Below, piece by piece: positions 1 to 5,938 of a DNA stretch of 9,380 nt. Under the pieces are notes generated by a model, which ran no database searches, was not told where the DNA came from, and saw only the letters and a list, made by a program, of their open reading frames with translations. The DNA lies in the NCBI GenBank assembly GCA_002383405.1, contig DFYS01000092.1:18534-27913 (forward strand), read 5' to 3'. Both the position numbers and the translations under genes were made by a program. Source of the stretch: Moorella sp. UBA4076 (lineage in GTDB: Bacteria > Bacillota > DSM-521 > Neomoorellales > Neomoorellaceae). Numbering within the stretch: the stretch's first letter is position 1; each line of letters begins with the position of its first letter.

Positions 1-63
1 AACCTGCCCCACCCCAGTAGACCAGCATACTGTTTCGCAACCACTAAACGAAGAAAAAAGTGC

Positions 64-92
64 TTGACATCAATTGAACCAGGGATTATATT
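64..92 (+). promoter_or_regulatory. sigma-A-type promoter for the metYX transcript
   Basis: A perfect -35 hexamer TTGACA lies at 64-69. After exactly 17 bases comes TATATT at 87-92, one mismatch from TATAAT. Transcription would start near 99, about 30 bases before the riboswitch, which is the normal arrangement for an S-box operon. This is the strongest promoter seen in the window. Confidence 0.82.
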
Positions 93-130
93 TGATAACA
101 AGCTGGCCAATTGCATACAGGAACGGTAAA

Positions 131-246
131 CTCTTATCAAGAGTGGTGGAGGGACTGGCCCGATGAAGCCCGGCAACCCGCTGTCCCGGTTTTTCCGGCG
201 GCGACAGGTGCCAATTCCTGCAGGGTATAAGCCCTGACAGATAAGG
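131..246 (+). promoter_or_regulatory. SAM-I (S-box) riboswitch aptamer
   Basis: This is the S-adenosylmethionine aptamer that shuts off methionine genes when SAM is plentiful. The conserved core is visible: CTTATCAAGAG at 133-143, then GGTGGAGGGACTGG, the kink-turn GATGAA at 162-167, CCCGGCAACC at 169-178, and GGTGCCAATTCCTGCAG at 207-223. P1 pairs CTTATC (133-138) with GATAAG (240-245). P3 pairs CTGTC (181-185) with GACAG (203-207), with an inner CCGG/CCGG extension. P4 pairs CAGGG (221-225) with CCCTG (232-236). It sits between a good promoter and metY, as expected for this class. Confidence 0.96.
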
Positions 247-265
247 GGGGTAAGTGTTAGCTATT

Positions 266-292
266 GCCTCTTCTTATCGGAGAGGTTTTTTT
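266..292 (+). terminator. SAM-riboswitch expression platform: intrinsic terminator
   Basis: The stem CCTCT (267-271) pairs with AGAGG (281-285) and is followed by seven T residues (286-292). The loop contains CTTATC (273-278), a copy of the 5' P1 strand. GATAAG (240-245) can therefore pair either with the aptamer (P1, SAM bound, terminator forms) or with the terminator loop (antiterminator, SAM absent, read-through). The stem is short, but the seven-T tract and the built-in competitor make the assignment convincing. Methionine or SAM starvation should switch on metY and metX. Confidence 0.88.
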
Positions 293-336
293 ATACCCCC
301 GCAGCCGGCTCAAATAAACAGAGAGGAGAAGCATTC

Positions 337-1629
337 ATGTCCGACCAGCAGTACCGTTTTGCCACCCTGGCGGTCCATGCCGGCCAGGAGCCGGACCCGG
401 CTACCGGGGCCCGCGCCGTACCCATTTACCAGACTACTTCCTATGTCTTCCGGGATGCCGATCATGCGGCGGCCCTGTTCGCCTTAAGCGAGCCTGGTAA
501 CATCTACACGCGGATGGGTAATCCCACCACCGCCGTCTTTGAGCAAAGGATGGCGGCCCTGGAAGGCGGTGCCGGCGCTCTGGCTACGGCTTCCGGCCAG
601 GCGGCGATAACCCTGGCCATTGCCAATATTGCCGCCGCCGGCCAGGAAATTGTAGCGGCCTCCAGCCTCTACGGCGGCACCTTTACCCTGTTTAATTCCA
701 CCTTGCCTAAATTTGGCATTAAGGTGCGCTTCGTCGATAGCGCCGTCCCCGAAAACTTCCGCAGCGCTATTAATGACCGCACCCGCGCCCTGTACGTCGA
801 GATTATCGGCAATCCCAAACTGGATGTGCCCGACCTGGAAGCCATCGCGGCCATCGCCCATGAAGCCGGCATTCCCTTAATCGTAGACAACACCTTTGCC
901 ACGCCTTACCTGTGCCGTCCCTTTGAGTACGGCGCCGATATCGTCGTCCATTCGGCCACCAAGTTTATCGGCGGCCACGGTACCTCCATCGGCGGGGTTA
1001 TCGTTGATTCCGGTAAATTCAGCTGGGACAACGGCCAATTCCCCGGCCTGGTGGAGCCGGACCCCGGCTATCACGGCCTCAGCTATGTCAAAGCCTTCGG
1101 TGCAGCCGCCTATATTATCAAGGCCCGTGTTCAGTTGCTGCGCGACCTGGGGCCGGCCTTGAGCCCCTTTAACGCCTTCCTCTTCCTGCAGGGCCTGGAA
1201 ACCCTGCCCCTGCGGATGGAACAGCACGTCCGCAATACGCTGCAGGTGGCCCGGTGGCTGGCGGAGCACCCGCGGGTAGCCTGGGTTAATTACCCCGGAC
1301 TTGCGGACCATCCTTCCTCCAAGCAGGCGCAAAAATATCTCCCCCGCGGCGCCGGGGCCATCCTGACCTTCGGCATCAGGGGCGGCCTGGAAGCGGGCAA
1401 AAAGTTTATCAATAACCTGAAGCTGTTCTCCCTGCTGGCCAATGTCGGTGACGCCCACTCCCTGGTTATCCACCCGGCCAGCACCACCCACCAGCAATTA
1501 ACACCGACAGAGCAGCAGGCCTCCGGCGTTACCGCCGACCTGATCCGCCTTTCCATCGGTCTGGAGGATGCCGCTGACCTGATTGCCGATCTCGACCAGG
1601 CTTTTAAAAAGAGCCGGGAACAGGGATGA
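337..1629 (+). CDS. metY: O-acetylhomoserine aminocarboxypropyltransferase (sulfhydrylase)
   Basis: This is a PLP enzyme of the Cys/Met-metabolism family. It joins O-acetylhomoserine with sulfide to give homocysteine and acetate in the cytoplasm. The 430 residues match the usual MetY length of about 425-435, longer than typical MetB or MetC. Visible motifs: YTRMGNPT (57-64, phosphate-binding Tyr/Arg from the neighbouring subunit), VDNTFATP with Asp184 that contacts the PLP ring nitrogen, SATKFIGGHG with the PLP lysine Lys209, and HPASTTHQQL (379-388) near the substrate carboxylate. The ATG follows the SD GAGAGGAG (321-328) by eight bases. It is the first gene after the SAM riboswitch and is paired with metX, which supports the sulfhydrylase role over cystathionine gamma-synthase. 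Confidence 0.95.
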   Translation: MSDQQYRFATLAVHAGQEPDPATGARAVPIYQTTSYVFRDADHAAALFALSEPGNIYTRMGNPTTAVFEQRMAALEGGAGALATASGQAAITLAIANIAAAGQEIVAASSLYGGTFTLFNSTLPKFGIKVRFVDSAVPENFRSAINDRTRALYVEIIGNPKLDVPDLEAIAAIAHEAGIPLIVDNTFATPYLCRPFEYGADIVVHSATKFIGGHGTSIGGVIVDSGKFSWDNGQFPGLVEPDPGYHGLSYVKAFGAAAYIIKARVQLLRDLGPALSPFNAFLFLQGLETLPLRMEQHVRNTLQVARWLAEHPRVAWVNYPGLADHPSSKQAQKYLPRGAGAILTFGIRGGLEAGKKFINNLKLFSLLANVGDAHSLVIHPASTTHQQLTPTEQQASGVTADLIRLSIGLEDAADLIADLDQAFKKSREQG

Positions 1630-1701
1630 GAGGCCCGATAAGCCGTGCGCCAGGTAAATCCGCAGCAATATGCAGTGCCCAAAAGCCTGCCTGCGGGAAG
1701 G

Positions 1702-1742
1702 CCACTTTGAGAAGGAATTCCCGGGTGGACGAAGCAAAGTGG
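1702..1742 (+). promoter_or_regulatory. inverted repeat touching the metX ribosome binding site
   Basis: CCACTTTG (1702-1709) and CAAAGTGG (1735-1742) are perfect 8-base complements around a 25-base loop. The 3' arm overlaps the first two bases of the metX SD, GGAGG (1741-1745). If folded, it could lower metX translation relative to metY. The long loop makes it only moderately stable, and the function is inferred. Confidence 0.35.
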
Positions 1743-1756
1743 AGGAAACTGGCAGG

Positions 1757-2869
1757 ATGAACGATGTGGGCATCGTCTCCACCCGCTTTTATCACTGGCC
1801 GGGCAGCTTGCAGCTGGAGTGCGGCGCCGACTTAGGTCCCCTTACCATAGCCTACGAGACCTACGGGGAATTGAACAGCACCGGGGATAATGCCATCCTG
1901 GTGCTGCACGCCCTTACCGGCAGCGCCCATGCAGCCGGCCGTAACTCCCCCGACGACCGGCAACCGGGCTGGTGGGATCCCCTGATCGGCCCGGGCCGGA
2001 CTCTGGATACGCGGCGCTATTTTATCGTCTGTGCCAATGTCCCGGGCAGCTGTTATGGCAGCACCGGTCCGGCCAGTATCAACCCGGCCAGCGGCAGGCC
2101 CTATGGCCTGGATTTCCCTGTTGTTACCATCCGCGATATGGTGCGCGCCCAGAAAATCCTCCTCGATCACCTGGGCGTCCGCCACCTGGCAGCAGCCCTC
2201 GGCGGCTCCATGGGCGGCATGCAGGTCCTGGAGTGGGGCTTCCTTTACCCGGAAATGGTGACAGCCATTATCCCTATTGCCACCTGCGGCCGCACTTCAC
2301 CGATGCAGATCGCCTTCAATAACGTCCAGCGGGAGGCTATCTACGCCGACCCGGACTGGCAGGGTGGAAATTATTACGGCCATGCGGGGCCGCAGCGGGG
2401 ACTGGCCCTCGCCCGCCGCATCGGTACTATTACCTACAAAAGCGACCCTTCCTGGACGATGAAATTCGGCCGTACAATGGTCGACCCGGCCTGTTACTAT
2501 GAGCGGACGGGCCAGTTTGAAGTCGAGAGTTACCTGGCTTACCAGGGAAGGAAGCTGGTCCAGCGTTTTGATGCCAACGCTTATCTTTACCTGACCAAAG
2601 CTATTGATCTCCATGATGTCAGCCAGGGCCGGGGCGATTACGCCGGCGTGTGGCAGGGCTTGACCCCTTACTGCCTGGCTGTCGGGATATCGAGCGATTT
2701 TCTTTATCCCCCCGGCCAGGTGAAGGAGATCGTCCACCTGATCAATACCGCCGGCGGCCGCGCCCGCTATAAGGAACTCAACTCGCCTTACGGCCATGAC
2801 GCCTTTTTGATCGAATTCCGCCAGCTGGAAACCATTATCGGGCCATATCTCAACGGGTCGCCGGCGTAA
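1757..2869 (+). CDS. metX: homoserine O-acetyltransferase
   Basis: This alpha/beta-hydrolase-fold enzyme transfers acetyl from acetyl-CoA to homoserine, supplying MetY. The start ATG at 1757 follows SD GGAGG (1741-1745) and gives 370 residues beginning MNDVGIVSTRFYHW, the usual MetX N-terminus. An in-frame ATG at 1670 would add 29 residues unlike the family. Motifs: GPLTIAYETYGELN (27-40), the nucleophile elbow GGSMGG with Ser151, Asp314 in SSDFLYPP, and His347 in YGHDAFLIE, together the catalytic triad. Some MetX relatives use succinyl-CoA, and sequence by eye cannot fully exclude that, but the adjacent metY argues for acetyl. It lies 127 bases after metY with no terminator between, so it should share SAM control. 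Confidence 0.94.
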   Translation: MNDVGIVSTRFYHWPGSLQLECGADLGPLTIAYETYGELNSTGDNAILVLHALTGSAHAAGRNSPDDRQPGWWDPLIGPGRTLDTRRYFIVCANVPGSCYGSTGPASINPASGRPYGLDFPVVTIRDMVRAQKILLDHLGVRHLAAALGGSMGGMQVLEWGFLYPEMVTAIIPIATCGRTSPMQIAFNNVQREAIYADPDWQGGNYYGHAGPQRGLALARRIGTITYKSDPSWTMKFGRTMVDPACYYERTGQFEVESYLAYQGRKLVQRFDANAYLYLTKAIDLHDVSQGRGDYAGVWQGLTPYCLAVGISSDFLYPPGQVKEIVHLINTAGGRARYKELNSPYGHDAFLIEFRQLETIIGPYLNGSPA

Positions 2870-2907
2870 CCTGAAAATAATCAGCTGGATACCTGTTTCC
2901 TGGCGGG

Positions 2908-2933
2908 GTAAATAGGCTTGACCCGCAAAACCG
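2908..2933 (+). repeat. degenerate third copy of the hom-upstream repeat
   Basis: GTAAATAG followed by GCTTGACCCGC and AAAACCG matches the copy at 3105-3141 if a CGTCTA hexamer and a short GGCG stretch are taken as deleted. Only one base differs in the first 19 aligned positions. It is weaker than the two main copies. Confidence 0.4.
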
Positions 2934-3030
2934 CATCCCCGGAGGTCGGCTTACTGGTAAGCAGCTGTCCCAGCGTAGCAGGTTTTCCCGGAAACCGGCG
3001 GCAGCCCGTAACCGAAAGTCCCGCCCTGCC

Positions 3031-3067
3031 ATGTAAATAGCGTCTATCCTGGTCCGCGGCGAACCGG
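3031..3067 (+). repeat. 37-base direct repeat, copy 1
   Basis: It begins ATGTAAATAGCGTCTA and ends CCGCGGCGAACCGG. It agrees with the second copy at 34 of 37 positions, differing at repeat positions 17, 22 and 23. Its CGTCTAT (3041-3047) is complementary to ATAGACG at 3076-3082, and its CCTGGT pairs with ACCGGG, so copy 1 plus the following 15 bases form a two-segment hairpin. Confidence 0.85.
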
Positions 3068-3104
3068 GTTGTGGAATAGACGTTGCTAATCCTTGTACTT
3101 TTAA

Positions 3105-3141
3105 ATGTAAATAGCGTCTAGCCTGACCCGCGGCGAACCGG
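3105..3141 (+). repeat. 37-base direct repeat, copy 2
   Basis: The second copy starts 74 bases after the first. It keeps ATGTAAATAGCGTCTA and CCGCGGCGAACCGG, with G, A and C replacing T, G and T at positions 17, 22 and 23. It ends 83 bases before the chosen hom start and just upstream of the proposed hom promoter, where an operator or an RNA element could act. Confidence 0.85.
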
Positions 3142-3165
3142 CCCGGTGACCCGGCGAAAAAAGTG

Positions 3166-3194
3166 TTGCTCATCCGGAAGGGATAAGGTAAAAT
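3166..3194 (+). promoter_or_regulatory. possible promoter for hom-thrC
   Basis: TTGCTC at 3166-3171 and TAAAAT at 3189-3194 are 17 bases apart. The -10 is one mismatch from consensus, but the -35 keeps only TTG. Transcription would start near 3201 and leave a leader of about 23 bases that still contains the hom SD at 3210-3216. Plausible but not strong. Confidence 0.42.
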
Positions 3195-3223
3195 TTAAAG
3201 GAATGTTTAAGGGGAGTGAGGGT

Positions 3224-4522
3224 GTGTCGGGATCAATTAATATTGGTCTTCTGGGCCTGGGGACGGTCGGCAGCGGGGTGGTACGCATCCTCGAGCAGAA
3301 TGGGACGGCCATTGCCCAGAAGTTGGGGCAACCGCTAAGGATCAAGCGCATCCTGGTGCGGGACCTGAAACGCCACCGCCAGGTTGCGGTTGACCCTTCG
3401 TTATTAACCGCCGATCCGGAGGCAATACTGGATGACCCGGAAATCCCCATTGTGGTGGAGGTTATGGGCGGCACCGGCGCGGCGCGGGAGTATATCCTCC
3501 AGGCTTTCAGCCGGGGTAAGAACGTGGTCACAGCTAACAAGGACCTCCTCGCCCTTTACGGCAAGGAGCTTTTTGATGCCGCCGCCGTCCATGGTGTAGA
3601 CCTCCTCTTTGAGGCCAGCGTAGGAGGAGGCATTCCCATTATTCACCCTTTGAAGGAGTGCCTGGCCGGCAATCGCATTCGCCAGGTGATGGGGATCGTC
3701 AACGGCACCACCAACTATATCCTCACCAAAATGAGCCGGGAAAAACGGGATTTTGCCAACGTTCTCCATGAGGCTATAACCCTTGGTTATGCCGAGGCTG
3801 ACCCTGCCGCTGATATTGAAGGTGACGATGCGGCGCGCAAAATGGCTATCCTGGCCTCCATCGCCTTCAGTACCCGGATTACCTACCCGGATGTTTACCG
3901 GGAAGGCATCAGCCGGATAACGGTCGATGATATCAACTACGCTGCTGATTTGGGCTATGCCATCAAGCTCTTAGGTCTCGCCCGTGAAGATAGCGAAGGC
4001 ATTGAGGTGCGGGTGCACCCGGCCCTGGTGCCGCTGAACCATCCTCTGGCGGCAGTCAGCGACGTTTTTAATGCCATCTTCGTCGAGGGCGATGCCGTCG
4101 GCGAAACCATGTTTTACGGCCGCGGCGCCGGTTCCCTGCCTACCGCCAGCGCTGTAGTCGGCGATATTATGGAAGCAGCCCGCAACATCGCGCACCGCAC
4201 CAGCGGTCGCATTGCCTGTACCTGCTTTTACGATAAACCCATTAAACCCATGGGAGCTACGATAACCAGGTATTACCTGCGCCTGATTGTTGTCGACCGG
4301 CCCGGGGTGCTGGCCAGTATCGCCGGCGTCTTCGGCGACCGCGAGGTCGGCCTGGCCTCGGTCATTCAAGAACGGATGCTGGGCGAGCTGGCCGAACTGG
4401 TGCTCATCACCCACCGGGTGCGGGAGCAAAACCTGCAGGATGCCCTGCAGATGCTGGCCGATTTGCCGGTGGTTAAAGAAATAGCCTGCATACTGAGGGT
4501 CGAAGGAGGAGAAACCCGATGA
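3224..4522 (+). CDS. hom: homoserine dehydrogenase with C-terminal ACT domain
   Basis: It reduces aspartate semialdehyde to homoserine, the branch point to methionine and threonine. The GTG at 3224 is preferred: SD AGGGGAG (3210-3216) lies seven bases upstream, giving 432 residues that start just before the Rossmann fold. An ATG at 3203 has no properly spaced SD. Motifs: GLGTVGSG (11-18) for NAD(P), VTANKDLLA with catalytic-site Lys106, EASVGGGIPII (130-140), GIVNGTTNYILTKM (157-170), and GYAEADPAADIEGDDAARK (188-206) with the substrate-binding acidic residues. Residues about 350-427 form an ACT domain (RLIVVDRPGVLASIAGVF), the usual site of threonine feedback. The stop overlaps the thrC start, implying translational coupling. 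Confidence 0.96.
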   Translation: MSGSINIGLLGLGTVGSGVVRILEQNGTAIAQKLGQPLRIKRILVRDLKRHRQVAVDPSLLTADPEAILDDPEIPIVVEVMGGTGAAREYILQAFSRGKNVVTANKDLLALYGKELFDAAAVHGVDLLFEASVGGGIPIIHPLKECLAGNRIRQVMGIVNGTTNYILTKMSREKRDFANVLHEAITLGYAEADPAADIEGDDAARKMAILASIAFSTRITYPDVYREGISRITVDDINYAADLGYAIKLLGLAREDSEGIEVRVHPALVPLNHPLAAVSDVFNAIFVEGDAVGETMFYGRGAGSLPTASAVVGDIMEAARNIAHRTSGRIACTCFYDKPIKPMGATITRYYLRLIVVDRPGVLASIAGVFGDREVGLASVIQERMLGELAELVLITHRVREQNLQDALQMLADLPVVKEIACILRVEGGETR

Positions 4523-5565
4523 GCTGGCCGGGTGTAATACGTGCTTACCGGGAGTTCCTGCCGGTGACGGCGGCGACTCCCTTGATTACTTTGCAGGAGG
4601 GTAATACCCCTCTGGTGGCGGCCGGGAATCTTACCCGGGAACTGGGACTAAAACTCTACTTCAAATACGAAGGCCTGAATCCTACCGGTTCCTTCAAAGA
4701 CCGCGGTATGGTCATGGCGGTAGCCAAAGCCATGGAAGCCGGCTCGAAGGCCATCATGTGCGCCTCGACAGGCAATACCTCGGCCGCGGCGGCCGCCTAT
4801 GCCGCCCGTTGCGGTTTAACATGCAGCGTGCTCATCCCGGAAGGCAACATCGCCCTGGGCAAACTCGCCCAGGCCCTCTTTTACGGTGCCCGGGTAATCG
4901 CTGTCCAGGGTAATTTTGACGACGCCTTAAACCTGGTCCGCCGGATTACAGCCAAACACCCCATCACCCTGGTCAATTCCATTAACCCCTTCCGGATCGA
5001 GGGCCAGAAAACAGCAGCCTTCGAGGTGTGCGACGCCTTAAGCGAAGCCCCGGATTACCTGGCCATACCGGTGGGCAATGCCGGCAATATCACTGCTTAC
5101 TGGAAAGGTTTCCATGAGTATTACCTGACCGGGCGCAGCCATGTCCTGCCGAAGATGATCGGTTTCCAGGCCGAAGGCGCCGCTCCCATCGTGCGGGGCG
5201 AGGTAGTGCCCAACCCGGAAACAGTAGCTACGGCCATTCGTATCGGCAATCCGGCCAGCTGGCAGCCGGCCGTCCGGGCTGCTGAAGAATCCGGCGGTTT
5301 TATCGACTGCGTCAGTGATGAGGAGATTCTGTCTGCCCAGCGCCTGCTGGCTACGGCGGAAGGCGTCTTTGCCGAACCGGCTTCAGCCGCTTCCCTGGCC
5401 GGGGTGATCAAGCATCTTAATCGCGGTTATTTTCATCCCGGTGACCGGGTGGTCTGCGTCCTGACCGGTCACGGCTTGAAGGATCCCAATGTCGCCATCA
5501 AGCAGGTAGCCGCACCCGTATCCCTGCCGCCTGAGGAAGACCGCATCCTGGAAGCAGTCCTGTAA
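4519..5565 (+). CDS. thrC: threonine synthase
   Basis: This is a fold-type II PLP enzyme that converts O-phosphohomoserine to threonine and phosphate. The 348 residues fit the short Bacillus-type ThrC class. Motifs: QEGNTPLV (26-33), NPTGSFKDRGM with the PLP lysine Lys60, CASTGNTSAAAAAYA (81-95), the glycine-rich phosphate loop GNAGN (186-190), and LTGHGLKDP (315-323). The ATG overlaps the hom stop codon as ATGA, and SD AAGGAGGA (4503-4510) lies eight bases upstream inside hom. Its substrate is made by ThrB, whose gene follows only after a 373-base gap, unlike the tight hom-thrC-thrB operon of Bacillus. Confidence 0.96.
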   Translation: MSWPGVIRAYREFLPVTAATPLITLQEGNTPLVAAGNLTRELGLKLYFKYEGLNPTGSFKDRGMVMAVAKAMEAGSKAIMCASTGNTSAAAAAYAARCGLTCSVLIPEGNIALGKLAQALFYGARVIAVQGNFDDALNLVRRITAKHPITLVNSINPFRIEGQKTAAFEVCDALSEAPDYLAIPVGNAGNITAYWKGFHEYYLTGRSHVLPKMIGFQAEGAAPIVRGEVVPNPETVATAIRIGNPASWQPAVRAAEESGGFIDCVSDEEILSAQRLLATAEGVFAEPASAASLAGVIKHLNRGYFHPGDRVVCVLTGHGLKDPNVAIKQVAAPVSLPPEEDRILEAVL

Positions 5566-5607
5566 AGTGCGAAGTGCGAAGTTAGAAGCGGGAGGCTGGC
5601 AGGAACT
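5566..5607 (+). repeat. heptanucleotide tandem repeat, forward orientation
   Basis: Directly after the thrC stop, the sequence reads in 7-base units: AGTGCGA, AGTGCGA, AGTTAGA, AGCGGGA, then the degenerate GGCTGGC and AGGAACT. The first four fit AGnnnGA. Such heptamer tracts resemble the short tandemly repeated repetitive sequences known from cyanobacteria. They are non-coding here. Confidence 0.7.
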
Positions 5608-5622
5608 GGCTAAAGCCGGTCC
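5602..5622 (+). other. short hairpin after thrC
   Basis: ACTGGC (5605-5610) pairs with GCCGGT (5615-5620) around a TAAA loop, and GG/CC extends the stem past one bulged A. No T-tract follows, so it is not a typical intrinsic terminator. It could be a processing or stabilising hairpin at the 3' end of the hom-thrC message. Confidence 0.35.
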
Positions 5623-5635
5623 CTGATTGAGTGAA

Positions 5636-5692
5636 CCGCGCCGCATTCTTCCGTTTTTAAACGGGAGTAAGGCGCGGCCAGGATTTTCCTGG
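5636..5692 (+). other. cluster of three adjoining hairpins in the thrC-thrB gap
   Basis: CCGCGCC (5636-5642) and GGCGCGG (5671-5677) form a perfect 7-bp stem. Inside it, CCGTTT/AAACGG (5651-5656/5659-5664) makes a second stem with a very short loop. Immediately after, CCAGG (5678-5682) pairs with CCTGG (5688-5692) around ATTTT. The first and third stems abut and could stack. No T-run follows, so termination is unlikely. I do not recognise it as a known riboswitch or T-box. Confidence 0.5.
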
Positions 5693-5761
5693 TCTTCCAT
5701 CTACTCATATGTTATCAGAGGCAGCAAGAAAAAGCGTGAGGGAAATAGGGGAGTGATTCAT

Positions 5762-5830
5762 ATGCCCCACCTGCACGGCTTCTGCAAAACCCTGCGCCTG
5801 ACGGTGCTGGTGCCCGGCACTCAACTATAG
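5762..5830 (+). CDS. possible 22-residue small ORF upstream of thrB
   Basis: An ATG at 5762 follows the strong SD AGGGGAG (5747-5753) by eight bases, the same SD core used by hom, and the frame closes at TAG after 22 codons. The peptide begins MPHLHGFCKTLRLT and ends GTQL. It has three Thr (ACC, ACG, ACT) and five Leu, not enough for a classical threonine attenuator peptide. It could be a leader peptide, a microprotein, or a remnant of a gene disrupted when this gap formed. The well-placed SD is the only real support. Confidence 0.3.
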   Translation: MPHLHGFCKTLRLTVLVPGTQL

Positions 5831-5874
5831 ATGGCTTAATCCCAGAGCGAGTATACCCGCATGACGGATGTTGC

Positions 5875-5903
5875 TTGTCCACTATTTGGTTCCAGATTAA
5901 AAT
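5875..5903 (+). promoter_or_regulatory. promoter for thrB(-lysC)
   Basis: TTGTCC (5875-5880) and TAAAAT (5898-5903) are separated by exactly 17 bases. They match the sigma-A consensus at four and five of six positions. The start would be near 5910, about 29 bases before the thrB ATG, leaving room for the SD. This suggests thrB is transcribed separately from hom-thrC. Confidence 0.55.
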
Positions 5904-5938
5904 CTACCACCGCTCAGGAGAAAAACGAGGGATAGGAT

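Larger units (their letters stand above)
2870..3223 (+). other. 354-base non-coding gap with hairpins upstream of hom
   Basis: I see no credible gene here. A long open frame on the minus strand resembles nothing and overlaps the repeats. Several local hairpins can be drawn: GCTTA/TAAGC (2949-2953/2958-2962), GGTTTT/GAAACC (2981-2986/2991-2996), GGCGG/CCGCC (2997-3001/3021-3025), and CGTCTAT/ATAGACG (3041-3047/3076-3082) enclosing CCTGGT/ACCGGG. A 37-base direct repeat occupies 3031-3067 and 3105-3141. I found no T-box, lysine or other riboswitch consensus, and no clear terminator after metX. GC-rich DNA forms hairpins easily, so function is uncertain. Confidence 0.5.

Noticed and set aside
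484..1497. Long minus-strand ORFs opposite metY
   Set aside because: They are shadows of a strongly supported coding strand in GC-rich DNA, with no family motifs and no ribosome binding sites of note.
1670..1756. N-terminal extension of MetX from the ATG at 1670
   Set aside because: The added 29 residues are unlike MetX proteins, and the ATG at 1757 has its own SD and the expected N-terminal sequence.
2971..2978. CAGCGTAG, part of the TPP riboswitch consensus
   Set aside because: No CTGAGA motif or other THI-box core is nearby; an isolated 8-base match is expected by chance.
3046..3067. T-box-like stretch GGTCCGCGG in the repeat upstream of hom
   Set aside because: The T-box consensus GGTGGNACCGCG is not met, there is no specifier stem, and no terminator/antiterminator pair follows.
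2850..3173. 107-residue minus-strand ORF across the metX-hom gap
   Set aside because: The protein has no recognisable motif, overlaps the direct repeats and the end of metX, and is explained by the low stop frequency of GC-rich DNA.
3146..3223. hom starting at GTG 3146 or ATG 3203
   Set aside because: Both add residues before the Rossmann fold and lack a properly spaced SD; GTG 3224 has AGGGGAG seven bases upstream.
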